Below, piece after piece: positions 12,878 through 23,711 of a DNA stretch of 64,000 nt; position 1 is the stretch's first letter, and the number at the start of each line of letters is the position of its first letter. A model generated the notes under the pieces. The model saw only the letters and a program-made list of their open reading frames with translations. It did no database searches and was not told where the DNA came from. This DNA is from Neckera pumila (lineage: Eukaryota; Streptophyta; Bryopsida; Hypnales; Neckeraceae), in assembly GCA_963969595.1 (NCBI GenBank), contig OZ018415.1, forward strand, positions 16,430,001-16,494,000, read 5' to 3'. Both the position numbers and the translations under genes were made by a program.

Positions 12878-15800
12878 ATGGGTGAAAGTTCTTCGCTCTC
12901 TTTAGTGCAGAAGATCCTGGAGACGGTGAATGTGATCACCTCCCTTGGAGACTTCAAGATCCAGAAGAAGGATTGCTCCACGCTCACCAGGCGTGTGAAG
13001 CTGCTGGTCCCTCTGTTTGAGGAAGTCAGGGACTTGAGCATCGCTTTGTCGGATCAGGACTTCGACTGCTTCAAGGACTTGGAGGCAGCTCTCAACACTG
13101 CCAAAGGGTTACTTCTCTTGTGCAACAAGGGGAGCAAACTTTATCTGGTAAGATTGATGTACTTTTCTTTTAAACAATCCTCATGAATGGGTTTTGTGTG
13201 TAGTATTGAATTCGTGAAAAAGTTTATCAAAAGTTTGCATTAAGCGTTACTTCTTATAAAGCCATTTTTGCTCAAGAATTATCATCAAAGTACTTGAGTG
13301 AAAGGGGTCTTAATAATTCTCTCTTTAATTACCACGTTCAAAGCAAAATGGATGTAGTATTGAAGGTTTTATGGAATGACAAGGTATGATTAGCCATTTT
13401 ATCAACTCTCTCTAACTTTCAGCACCTAAATTATGAACGTGAATGAATGAGGAAGGGAGGCATGGTAAACCAGTAGTAGGAGAATCTGTTGGAAGAAGTC
13501 ATTAAACAAGTGTCATTATGTAAATTCACCCTTTTGGGTGCTCGTTGTATTCTTTTCAGCATGTGTATGTGCTTGTTTTATGGGTGATCTGGTTGTCTAT
13601 TATTGGTGATCTACTTAGATGAACTTTGGAAGTTTATTCATCTCTCATTTTTTAAGCCAAAATTTTCTACTTTCACTTCAACACACCTTCTCTTTTAATT
13701 GCTAAAGGAATTCACATTATTCCTTCATCCGAATTCAGTCAATTTTTGCTAAACTGCAATAAGTGAAGATTATGAGTATGCTACCTCGAGAAAGCAATTT
13801 TTACGTAGTCATGAAGAAGCTTAACCTCTGATGTTTTACACATCCTGCTTGTGTTTGCAGATAATTGCAAGCTACTTCATTATGCCTTGTGTTTTTCAAC
13901 GTATGGTTTTCCTTGTTATGCTAATAGTTTTTTGATATGAGCCTTAAACCGTTTTTTTCCTCCCCAGGTCTTGGAGCAACAAAATGTGACAAAGCAATTC
14001 TTGTCGCTGAATACAGCATTGGGAAAAGCATTGGACAAATCGCCCTTGCTGGACATTTCAGACGAAGTTCGGGAGCAGGTAAAGAGTTGATGACTACTAC
14101 GCGTTTTCTTATTTGTGCGTATGACACTAATTACCAAAGTCACATTGTTTGAAATTTGTGCAGGCTGAAATATTACTGCATTGTTACTAATTTCCACTAC
14201 AAGAAAAGTTTGTAGTGACACCAATTTTTGCAGCTAGTGGCACTGGTATGATAAAAGCACTGTAGTCATTAGATTTGCATAGTCCTCATATTGGGTTAAT
14301 ATTTGCGTAATGCACCTGGTGTTACTTGATATTACGTGCACTGCGCTTAAGCTAACATTAACCCTTCAGAGAGCTTGGTAGGAGTGGGAATGTAGATTTG
14401 GAGCTTTTGAGGCAAAATATATTATGGTTTGCTAAGAATCCAAATTAAAAATCATTGCTTTTTGCAAGTTTTTCTTTTCTTTTCTTCTTTACATGAATTG
14501 ATTCATTAAGAACTATGTCAATAAAATCATAAAGTTGCGATTGACAGATAAAAACAGATGAAATTTTCTTTTTCAGTTTTCTTCAATTTACTTCATATTG
14601 TTTCTTAGAACTCAAACAGTAAGCTCTTGATAACATTCTTCACCCACCCCTGGATGCCGGCTCTCCTAGTGGTTAAATCAACAGTAACTTACATTGACAT
14701 TATGTTAATATTGATCTAATGTTCTATTATTTGAATACTAATGCTCTATTCATAAATCTTTAGATAGCCAGTTCTACAGGAAAATAGGACATAGCCTCTT
14801 GCAGTGTTGCTTTTGTTTCCATATATCCCCCGTCTAATTCACGCCATGTTTTCCAGGTGGATCTCGTGCACCATCAGTTCCAAAGAGCCAAAGGAATATC
14901 AGACCCCGTCGACACCCGGCTCCACACCGTTCTCTCTTCCTACCTCGACACTCCCTACGGCCGTTCCGAATCCGACCTCAAGAACCTCGCTGAATCCTTC
15001 AAGTTCGACACCGCCAGAGCTCTGATGAAGGAGTTGCAAGCTCTCCAAGGCATGAGAACCGAGAAGGAGCCTTCTCTGGATAGCATCTTAGGGAACGACC
15101 GTGGCTTCGAGCTCATGTTTGGGCTTCTGAATGACTTGAGGATTCTGTTTCCGCAAGAGGACTTGGAGCAAGATGACCCGGAGTTGAAGAAGCTGCAGGT
15201 AGCGCAGAGAGCAGGGGTGGAGAAAAGCTCCATGCAAGCTGATAATGTGGTTGGGGGGGATAGCAAAGGAGCACCGAATGTGCCGGATGATTTCAAGTGT
15301 CCGATTTCGTTGGAGCGCATGAGGGATCCGGTGATTATTGCGACTGGGCAGGTTAGTGGAGGTCTTGTGCCTTTTGTTTTTGTATCCTTTTGTACCTGGT
15401 TCTGGAGCAGGACACTGATGGAGAGGTCACCAGACGCTCGAGACACTTGCAGCCTGTCGAGCTCATTTGAAGACGTTCTAAATCCTGTTGTTCCTGAAGC
15501 TAGTACAGAATTCAGGTAACATACTTTCAAATTTTTGAAGAGTCCACATTCTAAGTTGGCTTGTGTGTCCAGACATACGAGCGTTCCTGCATTCAGAAAT
15601 GGCTGGACAGTGGCAAACGCACTTGCCCAAAGACTGGATTATTACTACCCCACATAAATCTGACACCCAACCACGTTCTTCGGAGTGTGATCGCGGAGTG
15701 GTGTACGTTGCACAACATCGAACTTCCCAAGAAACGAAGTAAAGCCTCCCAGTGCTCTCCCGAGGATAAGGCGGCTATAGACGAGCTCATTGCGAAACTG

Positions 15801-17186
15801 TCGAGTCCCATGGCAGAGGTGCAACGAAGTGCTGCCTCTGACATCCGTCTGCGAGCGAAGAAGAATGTCGATCACCGAATCTGTATTGCCGAGCAAGGAG
15901 CGATACCTCTGTTAGTTGTTTTGTTACGGTCGCCGGATCAAAAGACGCAGGAGCATGCTGTTACTGCACTGCTGAATTTGTCCATCAATGACAGCAACAA
16001 AGGCCGGATCGTGGCTGCAGGTATCAACAGAGTTACTTCATTTCTTGGTGAATTTAGGGTTTAGGGTTTACCAATTTCTGTGAAGTCGTCTTTGCGATAT
16101 ATAGGCAGCTACACGTATACCATCCGAATAAGCATTCGAGCGTTCATCGTAGGATTAAACTATCTTTAGTTTGTGTTTAGGTCTTCTTAGGAGACACCAG
16201 AATATTCCAGATTCTCTTAGCATACATTTTTCGGACACCGCATGAATAAATTATGAATTTTCGTAGTGCTAAAAATAGGTGTGCCCAAAATCGACCGCCG
16301 TCTCTCGCAAATAGAGAATGTACATATTTTGCTAGAATCTGTCCGTGTCCGTTTTAGAAATAGGTAGCAATAGGTAGCAATAGGTAGCAATTTACCTTCT
16401 CCTTTCTTCTGTTCCGTATTCTCAAGCATCGGATTCGCGCTTGCAGGTGCCATTGAACCCGTCGTTGAGGTCTTGCGCTCAGGTTGCATGGAAGCCCGCG
16501 AGAACGCAGCAGCCACTCTCTTCAGCCTCTCTTTGGTTGACGAAAACAAGATCACAATTGGAAACTCAGGCGCCATCCCCGCTCTCGTACAGCTCCTCCA
16601 CGACGGCACTGCGCGAGGCAAAAAAGACGCCGCAACCGCTCTCTTCAACCTCTCCATCTACCAGGGCAACAAAGCGCGCGCCGTCCAAGCAGGAGTGGTT
16701 CCTCCTCTCATGAGCTTGATCGCCGAGCAGCCTGCCACCATGCTGGACGAAGCCTTGGCCATTCTTGCTATCTTGGCCACCCACCATGAGGGCCGGATTG
16801 CTATCGGTGAGGTTGGACCCACGCCCATATGGATGCGGATTATTGTGTCCGAGTCGGCGAGGAATAAAGAGAATGCAGCTGCAATTTTGCTGGCGCTCTG
16901 CTCCCATGATTCTGGGTATATCAAGCAAGCGAGAGATTCGAATGCGGTGGAGCCGTTGACAGTGCTGGCACATTCACGAGACTCCACGAACAGGGCCAAG
17001 AGGAAAGCCTTGCAATTGCTGGAGCTTCTGAAGAAACCCGAGGTGGAGGCTGTGAGTCATAGGGTGGAGGCTGTGAGTCATAGGGTGGAGGCTGTGAATC
17101 CTAGGGTGGAGGCTATGAGTCATAGGGTGGAGGCGCTGCAAATGCAGTCACAGGCTCAGGTGCATTTTGAACGCTCTATGCATTGA
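12878..17186 (+). CDS. U-box E3 ubiquitin ligase with UND and ARM repeats (PUB13/14-like)
   Basis: Five exons read in phase across GT-AG introns: 12878-13147, 13968-14078, 14857-15351, 15573-16020 and 16447-17186, giving 687 aa, close to plant PUB13/14 length. Residues 1-260 form the helical U-box N-terminal domain (UND). The U-box lies at about 269-342, starting VPDDFKCPISLERMRDPVI and containing CPKTG; intron 3 splits it after ATGQ. ARM repeats follow from about 355 to 640, with NLS-type helices and GAIPxLVxLL motifs. The tail contains five heptads of the type RVEAVSH. Family knowledge: the U-box binds an E2 and transfers ubiquitin to substrates held by UND/ARM, often at immune receptors or in cell-death control. 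The start is the first ATG of the UND frame, in good context. No defects are seen. The tail heptads grade into a 3' minisatellite. Its exons 4-5 and 3' flank are duplicated in the kinase genes downstream. Confidence 0.9.
16053..16073 (+). repeat. TTTAGGG telomere-like motif in intron 4
   Basis: Consecutive TTTAGGG-type units lie just after the exon 4 donor. The same motif follows the homologous exons in the downstream copies (near 26570-26585 and 31874-31897), so it was carried along by duplication. Confidence 0.6.
16361..16390 (+). repeat. three 10-bp tandem units in intron 4
   Basis: Three exact copies of TAGGTAGCAA. The kinase B intron has only one related unit, so the expansion is local to this gene. 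Confidence 0.8.
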
Positions 17187-17510
17187 ATTTGCAGCATTTG
17201 AAGCCTGCGAGTGTAGTCACAGGCTCTGTAAATGTTGCATGTTTGTAAGCTCTTTGGAGGCTTTGTAATTGTAGCCCCAGGCTCAGGTGCATTTTGAAAG
17301 CTTTTGGAAGGCTCTGCAATTGTAGTCACTGACTCAGGTGCATCTTGAAAGCTTTTGGGAGGCTCTACAAATGCAGTCACAGGTTCAGGCTCTTTTTTCA
17401 AGCTCTTTGCAGTACATTTGCAGCATTTGCAGCCTACACATGTAGTCGCAGGCTCTGCAAATGCTGTACATTGGCTAGCGCTTTGGAGGTTTGCAAATGT
17501 AGAACATTTA
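17141..17510 (+). repeat. degenerate minisatellite over the stop codon and 3' UTR of the U-box gene
   Basis: Units of roughly 50-60 bp repeat the order GGCTCTGCAAATG, TAGTCACAGGCTCAGG, TGCATTTTGAAAGC, TCTTTGGAGG with variation. The first unit encodes the last residues of the protein; the rest lie after the stop. The same array, longer, follows kinase gene B. Confidence 0.7.
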
Positions 17511-18380
17511 GAAAAATTTCCTTGTCGGCATGATCGGCTCAGTTTCCTGTGTGCCCTTCAGTAGTCCTTGTACATGAAGTTTAGGAGAGGGTTTAGTGCT
17601 CTTCGTGACTCAGCTAGGCACTCTTGGGTTGTGAATTTATCTGCCGAAATGAAAAGGAGCACGCTTTGGTGTGTTGCTAGCTGAAAATGTTTCAAGCTCC
17701 AGCTGCAGGAAATGCTACTGCGATCTCTTGTTTGGGGATTGAGAGATTCACTGTTGGCTATGTGCTAGTGATCATTCCAGGTTAACCAATACTGATTGTG
17801 TTATTAGACGAACGATATTTGTATTCACTAAATTGTTTGAAATTGCATTCAAAAGTACTGTGAACAGGTACATGAAAATTTAAATTTAAAATTTGGATAA
17901 AGCAAATAAACCTCTTCAAAAGCAAGCTCAAAAACAAACAAACTTGGACAAAGCAAATAAACGACTTCAAAAGCAAGCTAAAAGATAAAAAACTTCAGTT
18001 AAATTTGAGGTTTCTTGTAAGCTTGTTCAATGTATTTTTGAATGGTAGACATTTCAAGTTTTAATTTCAAAGGAGAGGAAACTTAGCCTTATATTTAGTG
18101 GAGCAATTATACAAGACCATTGAAAATGCCCTAAGAAGTTGCAAGTTTCATTTAACCAATCATGCCACACAATAGAAATTTGTTGTCAACACATGTAGAA
18201 AAGATTTAGAATGTTGTATCATATTTCTATTGTTGTCTATTATTGTGTTTTGTTCAACTTTACACATGACAACATGGTAGTTGATGGAACTTTTAATGAA
18301 TGTTTTTGAAAATTTTAAATCTATCAACATGCAAAGTAATTTAACTTTGGAAGAACAATATTGATTATTTACACGAGCCT
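17511..18380 (+). repeat. 3' flank of the U-box gene, duplicated after kinase gene B (33500-34690)
   Basis: The sequence after the minisatellite matches 33530-34690 in the same order and orientation, including GTGTGCCCTTCAGTAGTC, TTTAGGAGAGGGTTTA and AAGTAATTTAAC. It shows no ORF. It defines the right-hand part of the segment shared by the U-box gene and gene B. Confidence 0.7.
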
Positions 18381-20066
18381 AATAGATGACTTCAAGCATC
18401 TTGCTTATCGTTAGATTGAGCTAAATGAAATGGATGAGGTATACTATCCGGGATTGTTGAAATATAATTTTGTTCTATTTTTTAGCAATGTGAGTAGGGT
18501 TTGGTGTCTCCATGCTTCATTTTTTGTTCAAATTGTAAATGAGTTGTTCATGACTAGATCGGATAGAAAGGAAAACTTGCTAAGATGAAGATTTTATATT
18601 TGAGATGTTGTCAAATTGTAACTTATTTTGACTCAAAGGCCCAAATCTATATTCTTGTTCTAGTATGTTATCTAAGGGATTAACTTTGTAAGGTTGCAAT
18701 AGCCTAAATGTGACTTATAAATGATTTAGAATGACCATTAAATGAATAAGATTTGTGAATTTTCATCCCAAAATTTGTTAGACTTCCTTGATTGTATAGA
18801 TGTTTGCAATAGATGGTGGTGAGAATCCTTCATTAATATTATACAAATTCTTCTATAATCTACAGAAAAGATGCTTAATCTAGGGATCACAAAGGATATA
18901 TTTTTTAATGCATTTTGACAACTTTTTGCTCCTAGTTCTAAATCTGAATTTCACCCATATTAATGATTTAAAAATCTAATCCCAACAAAAAAATGAAGTC
19001 AATCAAGTCTAGTTTCTATTCCAATTTGAAAATTTTAAATATTCTTTAAATTCAAAAATCTATTATATTTTGAACTTAGAGTTAGTTACTATGGTCCATT
19101 CATTTTTTAATTATAGAATGTAATGGAAATTCATAATACTCTTCACAAGAATGTACAACTATAGTGAAAATTTTAAAATTTTCAATCAAATTTTGCATTA
19201 GTTATGATGTTTTTCCATTTCCTTTTCTAAAAAATTTACGACAACTCCCTACCAAACATCTACTGTTTTTAAGACTTATCAAAATCATATGATTTCATCT
19301 TTGAAAAGTAAAGCTAAATTTTTCACATATAATTATAACAGTAAAAGACAATATGTGGTGAGAACAATTTATAGGATATATAGGCCTCACGAGCTCTCTT
19401 GCCATGGGCCTATTGAGAGGTTTAGTTATAGATTCTATCCTTATAGAATTAACGTTTAAAAGATTAGGTGGATTACTAAAATAATCTACCAAGAACTATC
19501 AAATTCTTGGATGAATATCCACATTCTTTATTTTTATAGTCATTCTAAAAATTATTTTTGGCTACCTAAGCGTTCATGATTAAAAAAATAGTTTTACTAA
19601 GTCAGGCATGAGGTCTTTAAAGTGCCCTTGTTCTAAAAGCATCATCTAACATTGCAGTGCATATTAAAGTTTTGAGTAAACCAATCATGAACATAACACT
19701 TTTTAATCCTTTTTATACTTCAAAAAATCATAATGAAATCCACGAAGGTCCCAAAAATATAAAATGACTTGACGTAGATGCTAATTCTATATACCCCCTC
19801 TCTCTCAAAATAAATCCATGGTTTCTCATGGAAAACTGTGGGAATACCATGGCTTTATTTTAGACAAAAAAACTATCTTTCTAGGAAAATTTATTAGAAA
19901 AATATTCCAAGAGTTTAGTTTCTCCAAAATGTGATCAACAGGTATATATGGTCACCTTGTAGACCTCCTACTATATTACATTGAGTTCTCCTAATAGTGC
20001 ATGTAACACTAATTTACCAAAATTATACTATTTGGAGTTAGTGCAAGTTGAACAATTAATGTTTAA
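18381..20066. other. AT-rich spacer between the U-box gene and kinase gene A
   Basis: No coding frame is supported. A small inverted repeat (CAAAATAAATCCATGG at 19806-19821 against CCATGGCTTTATTTTA at 19849-19864), next to a CCCCCTCTCTCTC edge, resembles a Stowaway-type end or remnant. Confidence 0.4.
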
Positions 20067-20068
20067 TA

Positions 20069-20729
20069 TTCCCTCTATTCCAAAATGATCTTCCTGTTGG
20101 CATGTATTTCGTGTCCCAAAAAGATCTTCATGGAGTAACGTGGAAGGGAAGCCCACAGAATGTGAAGACAACAATGAAATATATTTTATATTTGAACACG
20201 GGTCTCAAGCTTCCGTTTCATATGGGACTTAGAGAATGAAATTGGCTGCCTTGAAGCATCAATTCCTTTTGGCCTTGGTTTTGGACTTGATTGTTGCTTC
20301 TAATTGGTTGAATTATGGATGGAATCGAATGAAAGAAGCTATTGAAAAGCTGTGGAGCTACCACGCAATATATCTTTGTTGTTTTTCAGGGTGTTGTTCA
20401 TCTTTTGCTGTTCATTTTTTGGAATTTTTTGTTGACTTTTTTTAACAAGGCCATGGATAGAGCGGGAAGGACATGAGCAACACGAGAATGACAACAACCA
20501 TCGCGGGAATTGACGAAACAATTGACTAGCGTGCTCCTTGAAAATGGCCAAAAAATCCCATTTTAAAAACTCCAAAATCAAAATTCGAAAAGTAATCTAA
20601 AACTCAAAATTCTAAGACAATAAGAGCATCTAACTCTACTAATATTTGAAAAATGATTTTAAAAATGTTATTTTTAGCCTTATTTGAACCATTTTGTCTA
20701 ACGGGAAGATCATTTTGAGACAAAGGGAG
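20069..20729. mobile_element. Stowaway-like element with TA target duplication
   Basis: The left end (20069) reads TTCCCTCTATTCCAAAATGA, and the inverted right end gives CTCCCTTTGTCTCAAAATGA, followed on both sides by GATCTTCC. TA dinucleotides flank both ends (20067-20068 and 20730-20731). These ends match the Stowaway (Tc1/mariner) pattern. Inside, 661 bp contain only a 69-codon frame of no recognised type, so it is non-autonomous. Confidence 0.7.
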
Positions 20730-20783
20730 TACCAATTTCCAAGTATTTTTTTTGTAGTGATGCCAATTTCCTAATTCCCCCCT

Positions 20784-21036
20784 CACAAAATAGTGAAATT
20801 AGGTTGTCCCCACACAAATTTCTCGACATTTGATACTATATAAATATTTATTGTTAATATACAAGAATGCACTAGTTTTGAATTAGGTACTAAAGTAATT
20901 GGGACTCATGAACCTCCATAGGTACAAATCGAAACATCCACTGTAAAAATATTTGTTGACTTTGATGACTTGTAAAGTACATTTCTTGGAGTAAGGCATA
21001 CTAATTGTTAAGGCAACCTAATTTCACTATTTTGTG
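20784..21036. mobile_element. MITE, family 2 copy 1 (CACAAAATAGTGAAATTAGG ends)
   Basis: The left end CACAAAATAGTGAAATTAGG is matched by its inverse at the right end (CCTAATTTCACTATTTTGTG). A related element lies at 57870-58108 and a single end at 63642. There is no ORF. It sits about 0.7 kb upstream of the duplicated 5' region of kinase gene A. Confidence 0.75.
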
Positions 21037-21039
21037 CAA

Positions 21040-23711
21040 ATTAAAAAACTGTGTACCTTGGAAAGAACACCCGCTTCGGACAGTTGCGAATAGCTCGCTT
21101 CGGACGGATTTCGGATTGAGAAGCTCATTTACATTCCCAGGTTATTAGGGTTAAGCTCTCACTCCCATCTCCTGCAAAGTGTTGTCTGGGTCACCAAAAA
21201 GAGTATCGCCATTGATACCCAGAGGCGCTAGAATTTCGTGACAGGACAGATGGATACCCAAAAAAAACATTCGGAAATGCGCATCTTGTACAGATCCAGG
21301 TACATGTTTGTGCTGCTATTCCAATTATTCCAGAAGCTCAGTGATCTCCCGCAATATCACAACATGGCATTGAGCAAATGCTCATCAATTTCATTTTACT
21401 GCTACAAGGAATGTTAGAACTACAGTGTTGAATTTGGTTTTGGCAACAGACACGAGCTACCGTGCATGGGACCACTGCTTCTGTTCAAATCCATGGACAC
21501 AGTCATTGGCCATGGCGTGAATATTTTAATGCGGAATTTATAGGCAACCTTTTTGTCACCACACGATACTACTGTAGCCCTGCCTCGGCAAATTGCGGTT
21601 CTTCATCAGTTCCACTTCGATGAGAAATTAGCAACTTTGACACCGAGCTGTGTGTCTCGGTAATTCCTATTCTCTATCTCTGTTCTTGGCACATCGTGTT
21701 GTGGAGTACTTTCACTTAGTCATGCTTAGTTTTGTGTTCCACACTTGATGCGATTAGCTTAGTGTGAGAGGTTGCCGCGTCAAGGCGTAGATCGAGGGTG
21801 GTTTTTCCGACAATTTTGTGATGTTACCTCGATCTCCAGCTTTAGAGAGGCGGTTGATTGATGTCTTCCCAAGTATACAAGGAAGGTGAATGCTTGACTG
21901 ATTCGGGTAGGTGGCTGGGGTGCGAATTTGTGAGACCCCAGCACGTCAGAGCGTAGGTGTTGGGGGTTGTTTACCGACAATTTGTCCTATTTTCTAGGCA
22001 GCCTTGCAGATGAGACTGATTTATGTATTTCAATGAAGGATGTTAAATGTTCGACTGGGGAAGGTTGCTTTGGTGTGAATTGCGCACGAGAGTTCCCACT
22101 GTAAGTCCCTTTGTTGCAGCTCTTTTCCCTTTGCGTTGTTGCGGAGTACTCAAATCTTCATCATATAACCTGATTTTCACTTTTGTGTTGAATTGCGCAC
22201 TTTGTGTTTCGCTGTTGATGCTAATAGAGTGAAGGTCACGACCCTGAATGTATTCGTCTCGTCTAGTGGTCATCTACCGACAGTTTGGTCGGTTGTGCCT
22301 GTTGAATCGGATGTGTTTGAATAATGTTTTTCAAATGAATTTGAGGATGTTAAATGCTCGACTGGGATGGTGGCTTTGATGCTGATGAGGTCGCGATGCA
22401 GGGCTTCTCACTTAAACGGCAAGCATACCTTTGTACTTTATTTACTGGACAACAGAAAACTCCCGTGATTGCAAATTCTTGAGTTGCATGTTGGTTGTCA
22501 AACGTTGCGTTTTTACCAATTCGTTTTTTTACGACTTTATTGTTAAGCTGTAAGTAAAACTGAAAAAACCTCGAATCGATGGTGACGTAGAGACCGGAGA
22601 CTATTTCATTTTTCAGTAACCATGTTTTGTGTCGTGATTGTATGGCTAAAACCTCTGACGAAAGAATGTTTCCAGGGTATTTACTTTTCTCTGTCGTGAC
22701 TCTTGGCAGTTTGCATTGTCGAGTGCTCTTGATTCGGTTATTCAACCTATTTTCGGTTTTGTGTTTTCCGGTTGCTCCAATTCGAGTGAAATGTACCACC
22801 TCCAAGTGTAGGTCTAGGGTTCTTTTACCAACAATTGTCGTGTTTCTCTGTAGACTTGGGAGACGAATTGATGAGAATCTTTCAAGGCGTACAAGAATGT
22901 GGAAGGGCAGCTTTGGTATGGATCAGCTCGCAATCCGAGGTCTCTGACTGTTTGTGATTGCGAGGGTAACCCGACTTGATTGTCAGGCCAGCAACAGGTA
23001 CTCAACAGGTACTCTCTGCTCGAGTAATGAGGTCATATGCAAAGATGGTTCTGGCTGTCCCCAGTGGCGGAAGTGAAAATGCTGCGTGACCCCTGATGAT
23101 GAAAGGTGGTCTCGAATCATTGTGTGCAATCTCAGATAGGATCATAACATGGCCGGTACATCTTATGTAGACCGGGAGCAGGAGTTGTGCAGTAAACTTG
23201 GGTCCCTGGTGTCTTGATCAGCTGAATCTTGAGGAAAATGAAAACGATTGCACACTAGTGCTGCAAACAATGCCACTGGGCAGCTCTTAGAAGCAGATGC
23301 AAGTAAGTTTCCGGCCATTCATGTCTTTTGCAATGTCTAATTTACGAATAATCATCTCCTTTTGGAGCACGACGTGTGGGTTGATTTCGTCAGTGTCATT
23401 GCATGGTAGTTCTTCTTCAGGACCAGTTCCTCACCTATTGAAGTAATGAGTGGATTCCGTAGAGTAGAAGTCCTGTAATTTGTCGGTGGCAGGCATTAGA
23501 ATGAAATGGAAAATTTAGAACCGCAGTGTTTTGCGGTAAGAGATTGAGTGCACTTGCATCCTGGATTTTGGTGGTTCAGCATCAGTATTTCTCTTTCTCT
23601 TTAATCTAATTTATTTTCCCCTTTTGCTTCTCATGGATAGAAATATTACTGAACCCTTGTCCGGTGCTAGCGCCCTTCGAGTGTGGGTTCATTCAAGCAA
23701 TTGCGTGAGTT
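21040..23711 (+). promoter_or_regulatory. upstream region and probable spliced leader of kinase gene A
   Basis: The composition is less AT-rich from 21040 on, with a GCTTCGGAC direct repeat at about 21072-21104. From about 21705 it is duplicated upstream of gene B (from about 27840). It contains four degenerate modules of about 150 bp (starting near 21785, 21953, 22258 and 22804). Each carries a TTTACCGACA-like string and later a GAATG..CGACTGGG..GCTTTGGTG string. A good donor (GATGCAA/GTAAGT at 23301) suggests a 5' UTR intron. Promoter position is not determined. Confidence 0.4.
23149..23217 (+). other. short upstream ORF (22 codons) conserved in genes A and B
   Basis: ATG to TGA in the leader region, translation starting MAGTSYVDREQELCSKLGS. 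The same frame, length and all but one residue recur at 29420-29488 before gene B. It could be a regulatory uORF or the true first coding exon of a longer product. No good donor follows it in frame. Confidence 0.35.

Noticed and set aside
14955..15530. 191-codon open frame on the minus strand across U-box exon 3
   Set aside because: It is the antisense shadow of a well-supported exon; the composition is Ser/Arg/Leu-rich and no domain is visible.
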